Below are positions 1-8,687 of a stretch of DNA of 31,518 nt, one piece after another. Positions within the stretch are counted from its first letter, which is position 1. Each line of letters begins with the position of its first letter. A model generated the notes under the pieces. The model had not been told where the DNA came from and ran no database searches. It worked only from the letters and a program-made list of their open reading frames with translations. Location of the stretch: assembly GCA_002695185.1 (NCBI GenBank), contig NZOF01000026.1, positions 1 to 31,518 on the forward strand, given 5' to 3'. Source of the stretch: Erythrobacter sp. (GTDB taxonomy: Bacteria > Pseudomonadota > Alphaproteobacteria > Sphingomonadales > Sphingomonadaceae). Position numbers and translations under genes: made by a program.

Positions 1-69
1 CGGGCCACCCCTCTCTACACCGACGAGGACGGCGATGGCCGCTTCGTCTGGCGCGCGCCGACGCGGTGA
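1..69 (+). CDS. C-terminal end of an unidentified protein (partial, cut by window edge)
   Basis: Frame 1 is open from the window edge to a TGA at 67-69 and encodes 22 residues ending in DGRFVWRAPTR. The start lies outside the window. The acidic run TDEDGDG followed by a basic end, and the codon use (mostly G or C in third position), fit a real gene of the element. It is followed by 46 bases and then the DUF736 gene on the same strand. I do not recognise the family from so short a tail. Confidence 0.45.
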   Translation, partial: RATPLYTDEDGDGRFVWRAPTR

Positions 70-115
70 CGGCGCGCCCATGACCCTGTCCACCGCAATA
101 TGAAGGAGACGACCC

Positions 116-463
116 ATGCCCGTGATCGGTCAATTCATGCGCGAGAATGATGGCTTCATCGGCCACCTGACGACGCTGTCCTTACATCAGGACATCATCA
201 TAGTCGCGGCCGAGCCGTCCGATGCGGAGAACGCGCCGGACTACCGCGTCCATGTGCTCGACACCATGAGCAACGAGACCGGCGCGGAGATCGGCGCGGG
301 CTGGAAGCGCACCGGCGAGAAGGCCGGCGAATACGTCTCGCTGCAGCTCGATGATCCGACCTTCGAGCATCCGATCCGCGCCAACCTGTTCCAGTCGGCC
401 GACGACAAGTCCGCTTGGGGCCTGCACTGGAATCGCCCGCCGAAGCGCGGCGAGCGGGATTGA
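116..463 (+). CDS. DUF736 family protein
   Basis: This 115-residue protein matches the DUF736 pattern: it opens with MPVIGQF, has a middle segment with DYRVHVLD and EIGAGWKR, and ends with a DDPTF...IRANLF block and a W-rich tail. DUF736 proteins are small, presumably soluble, of unknown biochemical role, and are typical of alphaproteobacterial ICEs and plasmids, usually beside transfer genes. The start is supported by a strong ribosome binding site, AAGGAG at 102-107, 8 bases upstream of ATG. The lytic transglycosylase gene starts 3 bases after the stop, so the two are probably co-transcribed. The family call is firm; the function is unknown. Confidence 0.88.
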   Translation: MPVIGQFMRENDGFIGHLTTLSLHQDIIIVAAEPSDAENAPDYRVHVLDTMSNETGAEIGAGWKRTGEKAGEYVSLQLDDPTFEHPIRANLFQSADDKSAWGLHWNRPPKRGERD

Positions 464-466
464 GCG

Positions 467-1228
467 ATGCCCGCCGCGCGCCATCAGCCCGCCGTCGGAG
501 GGAGGATCACCCTCCGACGTGCGGCCCTCCTTCTCCTTTCCGGCCTGATCCTCGTCGCACCCGGGGCAAGCCCAGCCGGCGCACAGCAGACGCCGGCCGA
601 TCGGCCTTCCCGCAGTGATCCCTATGGCGCTTTTATCGCCGAGGCCGCGCAGAGGTTCGGCGTCCCCGAAGCGTGGATACGCGCCGTTATGCGCGTGGAG
701 AGCGCTGGCGACGTGCGCGCCATCTCCTCGGCGGGTGCGATGGGCCTGATGCAGATCATGCCCGCCACATGGGCCGAACTGCGCGTCCGCCATCGGCTCG
801 GCGGCAATCCCTACGATCCGCGCGACAACATTCTGGCGGGCGCTGCGTATCTGCGCGACATGCACAATCGCTACGGATCGCCCGGCTTCCTGGCGGCCTA
901 CAACGCCGGTCCCGGCCGTTACGAAGAATATCTCGCCGGTCGCCCATTGCCGGCCGAAACCCGCGCCTATGTCGCGACGCTCGCCCCCATTGTTGGCGGC
1001 GGTGAACTCGCCGGCCCCGTCGTGGTCGCGGTCGCCGATCCGCTCGCATGGACGAGGGCGCCGCTCTTCGTTGTGCAGTCGGCTGGCAGTGGACCTGCCG
1101 CGCCGGTGCAGTCCGAAGGCGCGCCCGGTGATGGTACGGCCGCTGCACCGGCGCGCGATCAAGGCCCGGCGGCTCTGCGCACCGATGGCCTTTTCGTCGC
1201 GCGCAATGTCCCCGGTGGCCCGCGATGA
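467..1228 (+). CDS. Lytic transglycosylase, VirB1/Slt type (conjugation-associated)
   Basis: This 253-residue exported muramidase-like enzyme is expected to open peptidoglycan locally so that the mating channel can be assembled. An N-terminal basic-hydrophobic segment (residues 13-39, ending PAGAQQ) looks like a signal peptide. The SLT domain follows at about 50-165: the catalytic Glu is E78 in RVESAG, then AMGLMQIMPATW, NILAGAAYL and AAYNAGPG, all signatures of the family. The C-terminal 80 residues are Ala/Pro/Gly-rich and probably disordered. It sits between DUF736 and the relaxase, a usual place for the VirB1-like gene in these ICEs. The domain call is clear; the peptidoglycan substrate and role are inferred from the family. 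Confidence 0.92.
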   Translation: MPAARHQPAVGGRITLRRAALLLLSGLILVAPGASPAGAQQTPADRPSRSDPYGAFIAEAAQRFGVPEAWIRAVMRVESAGDVRAISSAGAMGLMQIMPATWAELRVRHRLGGNPYDPRDNILAGAAYLRDMHNRYGSPGFLAAYNAGPGRYEEYLAGRPLPAETRAYVATLAPIVGGGELAGPVVVAVADPLAWTRAPLFVVQSAGSGPAAPVQSEGAPGDGTAAAPARDQGPAALRTDGLFVARNVPGGPR

Positions 1229-1329
1229 CCGTGTTCGCACCCCTTCGCATTGTAGCGTGCTCTGGCGGGCAAATGGCGGTCCGGAGAGGAGGAGCAGTCA
1301 GCACAACCGCACGATGGCGAGATAAAAGC

Positions 1330-1462
1330 GCGCGATGTGCGGCTTGGTGCGGTCGTGTTTTTTCAGGGACTTACAGAGCATTTGCGCGAGGTGCGCCTGA
1401 TCGGCGCAGCCTGCGCATGCGCTCTTTCGTTTGGGATTTCCTCGCCTTAGCGCGATGTGCGG
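1330..1462. other. Candidate origin of transfer (oriT) region
   Basis: The 244-base gap between the transglycosylase and relaxase genes contains no convincing gene but is structured. A perfect 13-base direct repeat, GCGCGATGTGCGG, occurs at 1330-1342 and 1450-1462. Between the copies lie a perfect 6-bp stem with a 5-base loop (TGCGCC/GGCGCA, 1392-1408) and a 10-bp palindrome GCGCATGCGC (1413-1422). An oriT is commonly found just upstream of the relaxase gene, and repeats plus hairpins are its usual architecture. The nick site cannot be assigned from sequence alone. A promoter for the relaxase could share this gap. Confidence 0.4.
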
Positions 1463-1472
1463 GGCCTCGGCC

Positions 1473-3212
1473 ATGAGCGGAGAGGACGATTTCCGCATCC
1501 GGCCTGGTCGCATCCGCTCGACCCGTGCTCAAGCTGCGCGGCCCTTCATCGCCCAGGCGCTCGCCGCCGCGCAGCGCGCCGGCGGCAGCGTCTCGCGCTC
1601 CGGCAAGATCAGCTCGGGCAACCGCTCGCGGTTCGGGCGCGGTCAGCGCGCGACGGTGCAGGCCAACCGGCTGCTGACCAGCCGATCACGCAACACGGTC
1701 ATCAAGACACGCGTTGTCCGCCATTCGGCGCGGGCCGCGCCGCTCTCCGCCCACCTCAGCTATCTCCGTCGCGAGGGCGTCACCCGGGATGGTGAGAAGG
1801 CCAGGCTCTTCGGGCCAGAGTCCGAGGACGCCGATCCCAAGGCCTTCGCCGAGCGCACCCAGGACGACCGGCATCACTTCCGCTTCATCGTGTCGCCCGA
1901 GGACGCGACCGAGATGTCCGATCTCAAGACCTATGCCCGCGAGCTGATGGGGCAGATGGAGAAGGACCTGGGCACGAAGCTCGACTGGGTCGGCGTCGAT
2001 CACTGGAACACCGACAATCCTCACCTCCATATCATCCTGCGCGGTCGCACCGACGACGGCCAGGACCTCGTCATCTCCCGCGACTACATCAAGGAAGGCA
2101 TGCGCGCCCGCGCGCAGGATCTCGTCACCCAGGAGCTGGGACCGCGCACCGATCACGAGATCCGCCGCAATCTCGAACGGCAGATCGAGGCGGAGCGCTG
2201 GACCAATCTCGATCGCCAGCTCGCCCGCGACAGCTATCGCACCGGCGTCGTCGATCTCGCCCCGCACCCGGACCGCCAGCCCGACGAATTCCACGCGATG
2301 AAGGTCGGCCGGCTGCGCAAGCTGGACACGCTCGGCCTCGCCGATCAGGTCGGACCGGGCCAATGGATCGTGTCCGAGAATGCCGAGGCGACGCTGCGCG
2401 CGCTCGGCGAGCGTGGGGACATCATCAAGCGCATCCATCGTGGACTGACCGAACGCGGCATCGAGCGCGGCGCGGCGAGCTATGTGCTCGCCGGCGAAAG
2501 CCTTGATGATCCTGTTGTCGGCCGGCTGGTCGATCGTGGCCTCGACGATGAACTGAAGGGCACGGCCTATGCCGTGGTCGACGGCACGGACGGGCGCACC
2601 CACCACATCAAACTGCCCGACCTCGATGCCGCTGGCGACAGCGCGCCAGGCTCGATCGTCGAGCTGCGCAAGTTCGATGACGCGCAGGGTCGGCGCCGCG
2701 TGGCGCTCGCCGTCCGCTCCGATCTCGACATCGAACGGCAGGTCAGTGCGGCCGGCGCTACGTGGCTCGACCGGCAGGCGATCGCTCGCGACCCCGTCGC
2801 GCTTGGAGGTGGCGGCTTCGGCGCGGAGGTGCGTCAGGCGATGGACCGGCGTGCCGACCATCTCGTCAGCCAGGGCCTCGCCGGGCGGCAATCGCGAGGT
2901 GTCAGTTTTGCGCCGGGGCTGATCGACCAGCTCCGCCAGCGTGAGGTGGAAGCTCTGGGCGCGAAGCTCGCCGCTGAAACCGGGCGTCAGTTCACGAAGG
3001 CCGGAACGGGCGAATATGTGGCTGGCACCTACCGCCAGCGCTTCGCGCTCGCCTCGGGCCGCTTCGCCATGATCGACGACGGCCTCGGCTTTCAACTCGT
3101 GCCTTGGTCGCCGTCCCTCGAACGCCAGCTCGGTCAGCACGTCTCAGGCGTATCGCGCGGCCCCGGCGGCGTCGACTGGAGCTTCGGCCGGAATCGCGGC
3201 CTCGGCATGTAG
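1473..3212 (+). CDS. Relaxase, VirD2-like with DUF3363 region
   Basis: This 579-residue protein should nick oriT and lead the transferred strand into the recipient. The chosen ATG gives the typical beginning MSGEDDFRIRPGRIRS; an ATG 42 bases upstream would add an uncharacteristic leader. A basic N-terminal part (about 1-80) precedes the HUH-type relaxase core at roughly 85-230, with DHWNTDNPHLHIILRG (about residues 176-191) supplying the metal-binding histidines. The rest matches the long DUF3363 extension of alphaproteobacterial ICE relaxases, including RGAASYVLAGESLDDPVVGR. The next gene, traG, starts 25 bases downstream. The relaxase is full length for its family. I assign the DUF3363/VirD2 type by pattern memory and leave the MOB class unspecified. 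Confidence 0.93.
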   Translation: MSGEDDFRIRPGRIRSTRAQAARPFIAQALAAAQRAGGSVSRSGKISSGNRSRFGRGQRATVQANRLLTSRSRNTVIKTRVVRHSARAAPLSAHLSYLRREGVTRDGEKARLFGPESEDADPKAFAERTQDDRHHFRFIVSPEDATEMSDLKTYARELMGQMEKDLGTKLDWVGVDHWNTDNPHLHIILRGRTDDGQDLVISRDYIKEGMRARAQDLVTQELGPRTDHEIRRNLERQIEAERWTNLDRQLARDSYRTGVVDLAPHPDRQPDEFHAMKVGRLRKLDTLGLADQVGPGQWIVSENAEATLRALGERGDIIKRIHRGLTERGIERGAASYVLAGESLDDPVVGRLVDRGLDDELKGTAYAVVDGTDGRTHHIKLPDLDAAGDSAPGSIVELRKFDDAQGRRRVALAVRSDLDIERQVSAAGATWLDRQAIARDPVALGGGGFGAEVRQAMDRRADHLVSQGLAGRQSRGVSFAPGLIDQLRQREVEALGAKLAAETGRQFTKAGTGEYVAGTYRQRFALASGRFAMIDDGLGFQLVPWSPSLERQLGQHVSGVSRGPGGVDWSFGRNRGLGM

Positions 3213-3237
3213 CCCAATTGAGAAAGGAGTGCCCGCC

Positions 3238-5223
3238 ATGTCGGCGACCAAGATCCTCTGGGGTCAGATCCTCACCGTCTTCCTGATCGTCCTGATGACG
3301 ACCTGGGGCGCGACACAATGGACGGCCTACCGGCTCGGCTTCCAGCCTCAGCTCGGGCAGCCCTGGTTCGAGCTGGCGGGCTGGCCGATCTACTATCCGC
3401 CGACCTTCTTCTGGTGGTGGTACTTCTACGACGCCTATGCACCGCCGATCTTCGTGGAAGGTGCCTATATCGCCGCGTCGGGCGGATTCATCTCCATCGC
3501 TCTCGCCATCGGCATGTCGGTGTGGCGGGCGCGCGAAGCGAAAAACGTCGAGACCTACGGCTCGGCCCGCTGGGCGCGGCCGGAAGAGGTGAAGGCTGCC
3601 GGCCTCCTCGGTCCAGACGGCGTCGTGCTCGGCAAGCACGAGCGCAAGTATCTTCGCCATGACGGTCCGGAGCATGTCCTGTGCTTCGCGCCGACACGCT
3701 CCGGCAAGGGCGTTGGCCTGGTCGTGCCCTCGCTCTTGACTTGGCCGGGCTCGGCGATCGTTCACGACATCAAGGGCGAGAACTGGATGCTGACCGCCGG
3801 CTACCGCGCGCGGCACGGCCGCGTGCTGCTGTTCGATCCCACCAACGCGAAGTCGGCGGCCTATAACCCACTGCTCGAGGTGCGCCGTGGCGAATGGGAA
3901 GTCCGCGATGTGCAGAACATCGCCGACATCCTGGTCGACCCGGAAGGCTCGCTCGAAAAGCGGAACCACTGGGAGAAAACCAGCCACGCGCTTTTGGTCG
4001 GCGCGATCCTGCACGTCCTCTATGCCGAGGTCGACAAGACATTGGCCGGCGTCGCCGCCTTCCTCTCCGATCCGAAGCGGCCGATCGAGTCCACCTTGGC
4101 GGCGATGATGAAGACCGCCCATCTTGGCGAGGCCGGTCCGCACCCGGTGATCGCCAGCGCGGCCCGCGAGCTGCTCAACAAATCCGACAACGAACGCTCC
4201 GGCGTGCTGTCGACCGCGATGTCGTTCCTGGGGCTCTACCGAGATCCCGTTGTCGCCGAGGTGACGCGCCGCTGCGATTGGCGCATCGCCGACATGGTCG
4301 GCGGCAAGCATCCGACCACCCTCTACCTCGTGGTGCCGCCCTCCGACATCAACCGGACCAAGCCGCTGATCCGCCTGATCCTCAATCAGGTCGGCCGGCG
4401 GTTGACCGAGGACCTGCAGGCGAAGGGCAACCGTCACCGGCTGCTGCTTATGCTCGACGAGTTTCCGGCGCTCGGCCGCCTCGACTTCTTCGAGAGCGCC
4501 TTGGCGTTCATGGCGGGTTACGGCCTGAAGGCCTTCCTCATCGCGCAATCGCTGAACCAGATCGAGAAGGCCTATGGCCCGAACAACTCGATCCTCGACA
4601 ACTGCCACGTCCGGGTCAGCTTCGCGACCAATGACGAGCGGACCGCCAAACGTGTTTCGGACGCGCTCGGCACCGCCACCGAGATGAAGGCGATGAAGAA
4701 CTATGCCGGCCACCGCCTCTCCCCCTGGCTCGGTCACTTGATGGTGTCGCGCTCGGAGACCGCCCGGCAATTGCTGACGCCTGGCGAGATCATGCAGCTC
4801 CCGCCCTCCGACGAGATCGTCATGGTCGCCGGCATCCCGCCGATCCGCGCGAAGAAGGCCCGCTACTATGAGGATCGGAGGTTCCAGCAGCGCATCCTGA
4901 CGCCGCCCGGTCTGACCAAACCGGCGAGCGCAAGGGCAGACGATTGGAGCACGCTGGCTTTGCCCGAACGGCCGATGCTCACTACGCCCGTCGCCGTGGA
5001 GGCCGGGGCCGATGACGATCCGACGGGTTCCGAGCGCCGACATCAGCCCGAACTGAGCCGCACCAAGACCGTCGAGCGCAAGCCTGTCATCGAGAACGAA
5101 TTCGAGATCGATCCCCGTGATGACGCCGACGAGGATGCCGCCCGCCTCAGTCGCATGATGCAGACCATGCGCCAGGTCGCGCGCCAGGCCTCGCTCGATC
5201 CGGGCGACGGTATCGAATTGTAG
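3238..5223 (+). CDS. traG: Conjugal transfer coupling protein TraG (VirD4 family)
   Basis: This 661-residue inner-membrane ATPase links the relaxosome to the type IV secretion channel. I chose ATG 3238 because AAAGGAG (3223-3229) lies 8 bases upstream; a GTG at 3229 overlaps that site and is unlikely. Two hydrophobic segments near residues 7-25 and 75-95 anchor the N terminus. Then come the VirD4-type motifs: RWARPEEV, Walker A APTRSGKGVG (about 151-160), AYNPL, and Walker B LLLMLDEFPALGRLDF (about 401-416), followed by IAQSLNQIEKAYG. The C-terminal 120 residues are acidic and basic and probably flexible. Downstream, copG starts after 9 bases. Confidence 0.96.
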   Translation: MSATKILWGQILTVFLIVLMTTWGATQWTAYRLGFQPQLGQPWFELAGWPIYYPPTFFWWWYFYDAYAPPIFVEGAYIAASGGFISIALAIGMSVWRAREAKNVETYGSARWARPEEVKAAGLLGPDGVVLGKHERKYLRHDGPEHVLCFAPTRSGKGVGLVVPSLLTWPGSAIVHDIKGENWMLTAGYRARHGRVLLFDPTNAKSAAYNPLLEVRRGEWEVRDVQNIADILVDPEGSLEKRNHWEKTSHALLVGAILHVLYAEVDKTLAGVAAFLSDPKRPIESTLAAMMKTAHLGEAGPHPVIASAARELLNKSDNERSGVLSTAMSFLGLYRDPVVAEVTRRCDWRIADMVGGKHPTTLYLVVPPSDINRTKPLIRLILNQVGRRLTEDLQAKGNRHRLLLMLDEFPALGRLDFFESALAFMAGYGLKAFLIAQSLNQIEKAYGPNNSILDNCHVRVSFATNDERTAKRVSDALGTATEMKAMKNYAGHRLSPWLGHLMVSRSETARQLLTPGEIMQLPPSDEIVMVAGIPPIRAKKARYYEDRRFQQRILTPPGLTKPASARADDWSTLALPERPMLTTPVAVEAGADDDPTGSERRHQPELSRTKTVERKPVIENEFEIDPRDDADEDAARLSRMMQTMRQVARQASLDPGDGIEL

Positions 5224-5232
5224 GGGGAGCCG

Positions 5233-5670
5233 GTGACGAAACCTCCCAAAAAGCAGAGGCTGTCGGTCTACCTAGACCCGGACGTCATGAAGGCGCTCGC
5301 GGCCCATGCAGCGCGACGCGATCTCTCGCTGTCGCTAGTTGCCGAAGCCGGCATCGCCTCGTTCCTCTCGCCAGACGCCGCGGAACGGCAGGAAGCGGCG
5401 ACCACGAAGCGGCTCGATCAGCTCGACCGCCGCATGGCGCGGATGGAGCGCGACCTTGGCATCTCGGTCGAAACGCTCGCCGTCTTCATTCGCTTCTGGC
5501 TGACGTCCAATCCGCCGTTGCCCGAGCCGGCACAGGTTGCGGCCCGCGCCAAAGCGGCGGAGCGCTACGAAGCCTTCGTGACCGCGCTCGGCCGCCGACT
5601 CGCGCAGGGACCGAAGCTCAGGCAGGAGATTTCGGAAGATGTCACGCTTGCGCGCGACGCCCCCCAGTAA
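5233..5670 (+). CDS. CopG/ribbon-helix-helix family protein of the conjugation operon
   Basis: This 145-residue protein starts at GTG 5233, with GGGGGAG close upstream and the traG stop 9 bases away. The N terminus (KKQRLSVYLDPDVMKALAAHA, split here as KKQRLSVYLD and PDVMKALAAHA) has the beta strand and first helix of an RHH DNA-binding domain. A helical, charged middle (EAATTKRLDQLDRRMARMER) probably forms a coiled coil. Proteins like this sit between traG and trbB in related ICEs and may regulate transfer. Here trbB is 3.3 kb away because cargo has been inserted after this gene. Its C terminus could have been altered by that insertion, but no clear truncation is visible. Confidence 0.85.
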   Translation: MTKPPKKQRLSVYLDPDVMKALAAHAARRDLSLSLVAEAGIASFLSPDAAERQEAATTKRLDQLDRRMARMERDLGISVETLAVFIRFWLTSNPPLPEPAQVAARAKAAERYEAFVTALGRRLAQGPKLRQEISEDVTLARDAPQ

Positions 5671-5688
5671 AGTAAGCTTTGTCAGCCG

Positions 5689-5760
5689 TTGGGACTCTTC
5701 TGCCGTTCCCGATGGACTTTTCGAACGGCAAGCCCTGTCAGAAGCCGACACCCAGCGCTT
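5689..5760 (+). repeat. 72-base hairpin repeat, copy 1
   Basis: This segment aligns without gaps to the reverse complement of 30767-30838, with 51 of 72 bases identical by my hand count. Conserved blocks are TTGGGAC, TGCCGTTC, CGAACGGCA, GTCA, GCCGAC and AGCG. TGCCGTTC (5701-5708) and GAACGGCA (5723-5730) form a perfect 8-bp stem with a 14-base loop; the other copy has the same stem and loop size. It lies 18 bases after the copG stop, at the left edge of the inserted cargo. It is too GC-mixed and lacks a T run, so it is not an obvious terminator. Confidence 0.6.
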
Positions 5761-5848
5761 CCCCGACCGGCGAGGTCACGCTGGGTCAAATCCTCCGTCC
5801 CGCAAAGATTTACTTCTCTAGATCAAGGCCGGAAGCTAGGCGCATCAG

Positions 5849-7255
5849 ATGAAGATTTTCTGGTCCTGGCAAAGCGACACTCATCAGCCGAGCAATCGCT
5901 ATTTCGTCCGCGATGTCCTTGGCAATTTGGCCAAGACGCTGAACGGGGTCGACGATGCCGCTGAAGAGTCCGACCGCCCGGTTGGCACAGAGGAAGACGG
6001 AGAGGACGAGGGTGCCGAGACAGATGATGATTTCGTCTCGGTGGATCACGATACAAAAGGGCTTGGCGGATCACCCCGAATCGCGGAGCGGATTCTGGAG
6101 AAGATAGCGGCCGCTGCAGTCTTCGTCGCGGATGTGACGCCCGTTGCCGAGGTTCCGGGTGGCAAGCACGTCCCCAATCCCAACGTCATGATCGAGTTGG
6201 GATATGCGCTGCATGTCCTGGGCGAGGAAAGAATCGTACTCGTCGGGAACAGGGCTTTTAACGCCAAGCTGTCGCGGCTCCCCTTCGATCTACGTCACCG
6301 CTCGGCGCCGGCTTTCTACACCCTGCGGCCTGACGCGACGGAGGAACGAAAGGCCGAGGTCGCCGCCGAATTGATGGACGACCTGCGAGACCGGATTGCG
6401 CCAGGTCTGAAGCTGGCGTTGAAACAGCTGCGTGAAGACGCTCGCCGTACAAGACGGGTGCCGGAACTCTCTGTGATCGTCGAACGAGAAGCTGACGATC
6501 CATTTCTCATCTCGCAGACACCGCAGCGCAATGGCGTGAAAACGCTGGACGAGATCAGGGCGGAGAACCCGCCCCTTCGGTTCCCGACGTCACCGATTAG
6601 CGGGGCGGCACACGGTATCATCGCTTCGCAGCGCGGACTGTCAGGCCTTGGCATGGGAGGGCGGGTGCGCCAACCGAGCCAATGGACGTCCGAGGAAACC
6701 GAAACATACAATCGGTCGGTCCAGCAATATTATCGCCGTTACGACGCCTTTCTCGACGAACATGATGAGCACAGCAAGCTTCTCCTGCGCACCTTTCAGG
6801 TCCAGTTGGCTGTCAAGAATTCGGGCACGTCTCCCGCGACGGGGATCGATGTCGACATCTATTTCCCCGATTGGATCATGCTCTGGGACCACGACGAAGC
6901 GCCGCCGTCCGCACCCGAAGCACCGGAGCCTCCGGCCAAGGTCATCGTCGATAACGAGAGAAATTACGGGCGCATCGTTCAAGCCCGGCCGCTATGGAGC
7001 GACCTCATCCCGAAGGGTATCTATAACCGCCACACGACCCTGATCTATCCGGAAGAGCGGCGCGTTCGCTTCTCTGAGATCGCGCTCAAGCACCACACAT
7101 ACGCGAGTCTCGAGCCGATCATCGTGACCTTGGCCACCGAACAGGACGTCACTTCGTTCGATGCCAAGTACGTCATCACGGCGAACGAGCCGATCGATCC
7201 AATAAAAGGGGAGGTGCATTTTGACGTTCGGTTGGTGGACGGCAAAGCTACTTGA
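5849..7255 (+). CDS. TIR-like nucleotide-binding domain protein with C-terminal beta-rich domain (putative defence effector)
   Basis: This is a 468-residue protein. The N-terminal ~160 residues have a TIR-like/Rossmann pattern: KIFWSWQSDT (2-11), SPRIAERILEKI (75-86), AVFVADVTPV (90-99), PNPNVMIELGYALHVLG (109-125, E116 as possible catalytic Glu), then RIVLVGN and LPFDLRHR. Family knowledge: such domains in bacteria often cleave NAD or nucleotides in abortive infection. An acidic insert occupies about 39-62. The C-terminal part (about 290-468) contains FQVQLAVKNSGTSPATG and IDVDIYFPDW, suggesting an Ig-like beta sandwich that may be the sensor. It is a stand-alone gene in the cargo between copG and trbB. 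The domain class is fairly secure; the defence role is inferred. Confidence 0.72.
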   Translation: MKIFWSWQSDTHQPSNRYFVRDVLGNLAKTLNGVDDAAEESDRPVGTEEDGEDEGAETDDDFVSVDHDTKGLGGSPRIAERILEKIAAAAVFVADVTPVAEVPGGKHVPNPNVMIELGYALHVLGEERIVLVGNRAFNAKLSRLPFDLRHRSAPAFYTLRPDATEERKAEVAAELMDDLRDRIAPGLKLALKQLREDARRTRRVPELSVIVEREADDPFLISQTPQRNGVKTLDEIRAENPPLRFPTSPISGAAHGIIASQRGLSGLGMGGRVRQPSQWTSEETETYNRSVQQYYRRYDAFLDEHDEHSKLLLRTFQVQLAVKNSGTSPATGIDVDIYFPDWIMLWDHDEAPPSAPEAPEPPAKVIVDNERNYGRIVQARPLWSDLIPKGIYNRHTTLIYPEERRVRFSEIALKHHTYASLEPIIVTLATEQDVTSFDAKYVITANEPIDPIKGEVHFDVRLVDGKAT

Positions 7256-7829
7256 TCCGCTGAATTGATTGTTTTCGTAAATGCGTTCGGACCGTGCCTG
7301 CCGGAAAGCGGGGGAGCACGGCTCGGGATTTTTGCAGCCCGTAGGCCGCCCCTGATTTGCTAGGCGGCGAGGCGCTGCGCCTCCGTTGCCGCTTCCGGCT
7401 CCTCGTCCGGTTCGGCGAGTGTGGTCCGCGCGGTCTCCACCTTAGCATGGACCCCACGGTCGTGACGCCGCCGCGTGATTTATAGGTCGACGGCGTGAAG
7501 CGCATTCAGCGGAGCACCTAGTGCTCGTCCTTCGCGGTTAGTCGTTTCGCCCGCCTGCGTCAGCCAAGTGAATAACCGACAGGATTTGGGATCACCCGAC
7601 CACGGCGTAGATCGCCGCGATTGGCGAGAGTAACTGCCTAGCCGCTGTTGAAACCTAAAATGACCGGTTGCGGCGTGAGCCGACATTCCCAAAGCCGCAT
7701 CGGAACGGCGTAAGTTGGTCGCGTACTGCCTCGCCAGTTGAACGCTTGATCCATTAGCTCCGGACGAATTCGATTGAGCCGAGTTCATACCGTGTGGACC
7801 AAATGTGCGAGCGCAGCGGGAGAGAAAGT
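7256..7829. other. Cargo-internal gap with decayed sequence
   Basis: These 574 bases separate the TIR-like gene from the NmrA-type gene. Both strands carry frequent stops and no intact gene. A minus-strand tail resembling the end of an ICE-type gene is listed separately (7360-7479). The rest has no recognisable insertion sequence ends, tRNA or clear promoter. It reads as scar sequence left by past insertions and deletions. Confidence 0.5.
7360..7479 (-). pseudogene. Decayed C-terminal fragment of an unidentified gene
   Basis: On the minus strand a frame open from 7479 to a TAG at 7360-7362 encodes 39 residues, the last 27 of which look genuinely coding: acidic and Ala/Glu/Pro-rich (LAEPDEEPEAATEAQRLAA). 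This resembles the acidic tails of ParB-like or other maintenance proteins of these elements. The frame is closed upstream by a TAA, and no start or body remains. I infer a relic of a gene lost when cargo was inserted. The family is only a guess. Confidence 0.35.
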
Positions 7830-8687
7830 ATGTTCGTGATTATGGGCGCTACCGGCCATGTCGGTTCGGTTGTTGCGGAAACCCTACTCGATCGCGGGCA
7901 GCATGTGACCGTCGTCACGCGCGATCCGACGCATGGCAAATCCTTGCAGGATAGAGGCGCCGAGGTCGCCATCGCTGACATCGAAGATGTGGGGTCGCTA
8001 CGTGCGGCATTCATGCGGGGGCGGCGCGCGTTCCTGCTCAATCCGCCGGCCGATATAACGGGCGATACCGATGCTACCGAATTGCAGACAGTGTCGAACA
8101 TCCTCGCCGCGCTCACGGATAGCGGCCTCGAGAAGGTCGTCGCGGAATCTACCGCCGGCGCAATGCCCGGCAAGGGGATCGGCGACTCCAGCGTGCTCTG
8201 GGAATTCGAGCAAGGACTGCGCCGTCAGCCGATCCCCGCTGCGATCAACCGCGCCGGTTTCTACATGAGCAACTGGGACGCGCAGCTGGAGCCGGTGAAG
8301 GCGGGCCAGAAACTGCAGACGATGTATCCGCGAGATTTCGTGCTGCCGATGGTCGCGCCGCGCGATGCGGGTATCGTCGCGGCTGATCGACTGATGTCGC
8401 CGGTCAACGACACGTCCACCCGATATATCGAAGGTCCAGCGCGATATTCCTCTGCGGACGTTGCCGATGCATTCGCGACGGCGCTCGGACGCCCTGTCGA
8501 TATCGCCGTCACCCCGCCAGACCAGTTTCGCGCGGCGTACCGTAAACTTGGGTTCTCGGCGGCGGCCGCCGATGCCTATTCGCGCATGGCCGAGGAGACC
8601 CTTGCCAGTGACTTCGAGTATGGCGATCGGGTGATCGCGGGTACGACGAGCCTGCAGAGCTACATCGACCAACTGGTACGACAATAG
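7830..8687 (+). CDS. NmrA-type NAD(P)-binding oxidoreductase/SDR
   Basis: This 285-residue soluble protein is of the atypical short-chain dehydrogenase (NmrA) type. The chosen ATG (7830) is preceded by GGGAGAG and gives MFVIMGATGHVGSVV, in which GATGHVG is the dinucleotide-binding loop. A GTG 36 bases upstream is possible but adds an atypical leader. RAFLLNPP (about residues 69-76) and INRAGFYMSNW (about 145-155) fit the family, which includes NADPH:quinone or azo-type reductases and redox-sensing regulators. The active-site YxxxK of classical SDRs is not apparent. It is cargo with no operon partner; the substrate cannot be told. Confidence 0.82.
   Translation: MFVIMGATGHVGSVVAETLLDRGQHVTVVTRDPTHGKSLQDRGAEVAIADIEDVGSLRAAFMRGRRAFLLNPPADITGDTDATELQTVSNILAALTDSGLEKVVAESTAGAMPGKGIGDSSVLWEFEQGLRRQPIPAAINRAGFYMSNWDAQLEPVKAGQKLQTMYPRDFVLPMVAPRDAGIVAADRLMSPVNDTSTRYIEGPARYSSADVADAFATALGRPVDIAVTPPDQFRAAYRKLGFSAAAADAYSRMAEETLASDFEYGDRVIAGTTSLQSYIDQLVRQ

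Noticed and set aside
1225..1476. 83-codon open frame after the transglycosylase (ATGA overlap)
   Set aside because: The overlap looks like coupling, but the translation is Arg/Ser/Ala-rich without motifs and covers the repeats and hairpins of the candidate oriT.
2992..5043. 683-codon minus-strand open frame opposite traG
   Set aside because: It lies entirely over the well-supported relaxase end and traG; such long antisense frames are common in high-GC DNA and its translation has no recognisable motifs.
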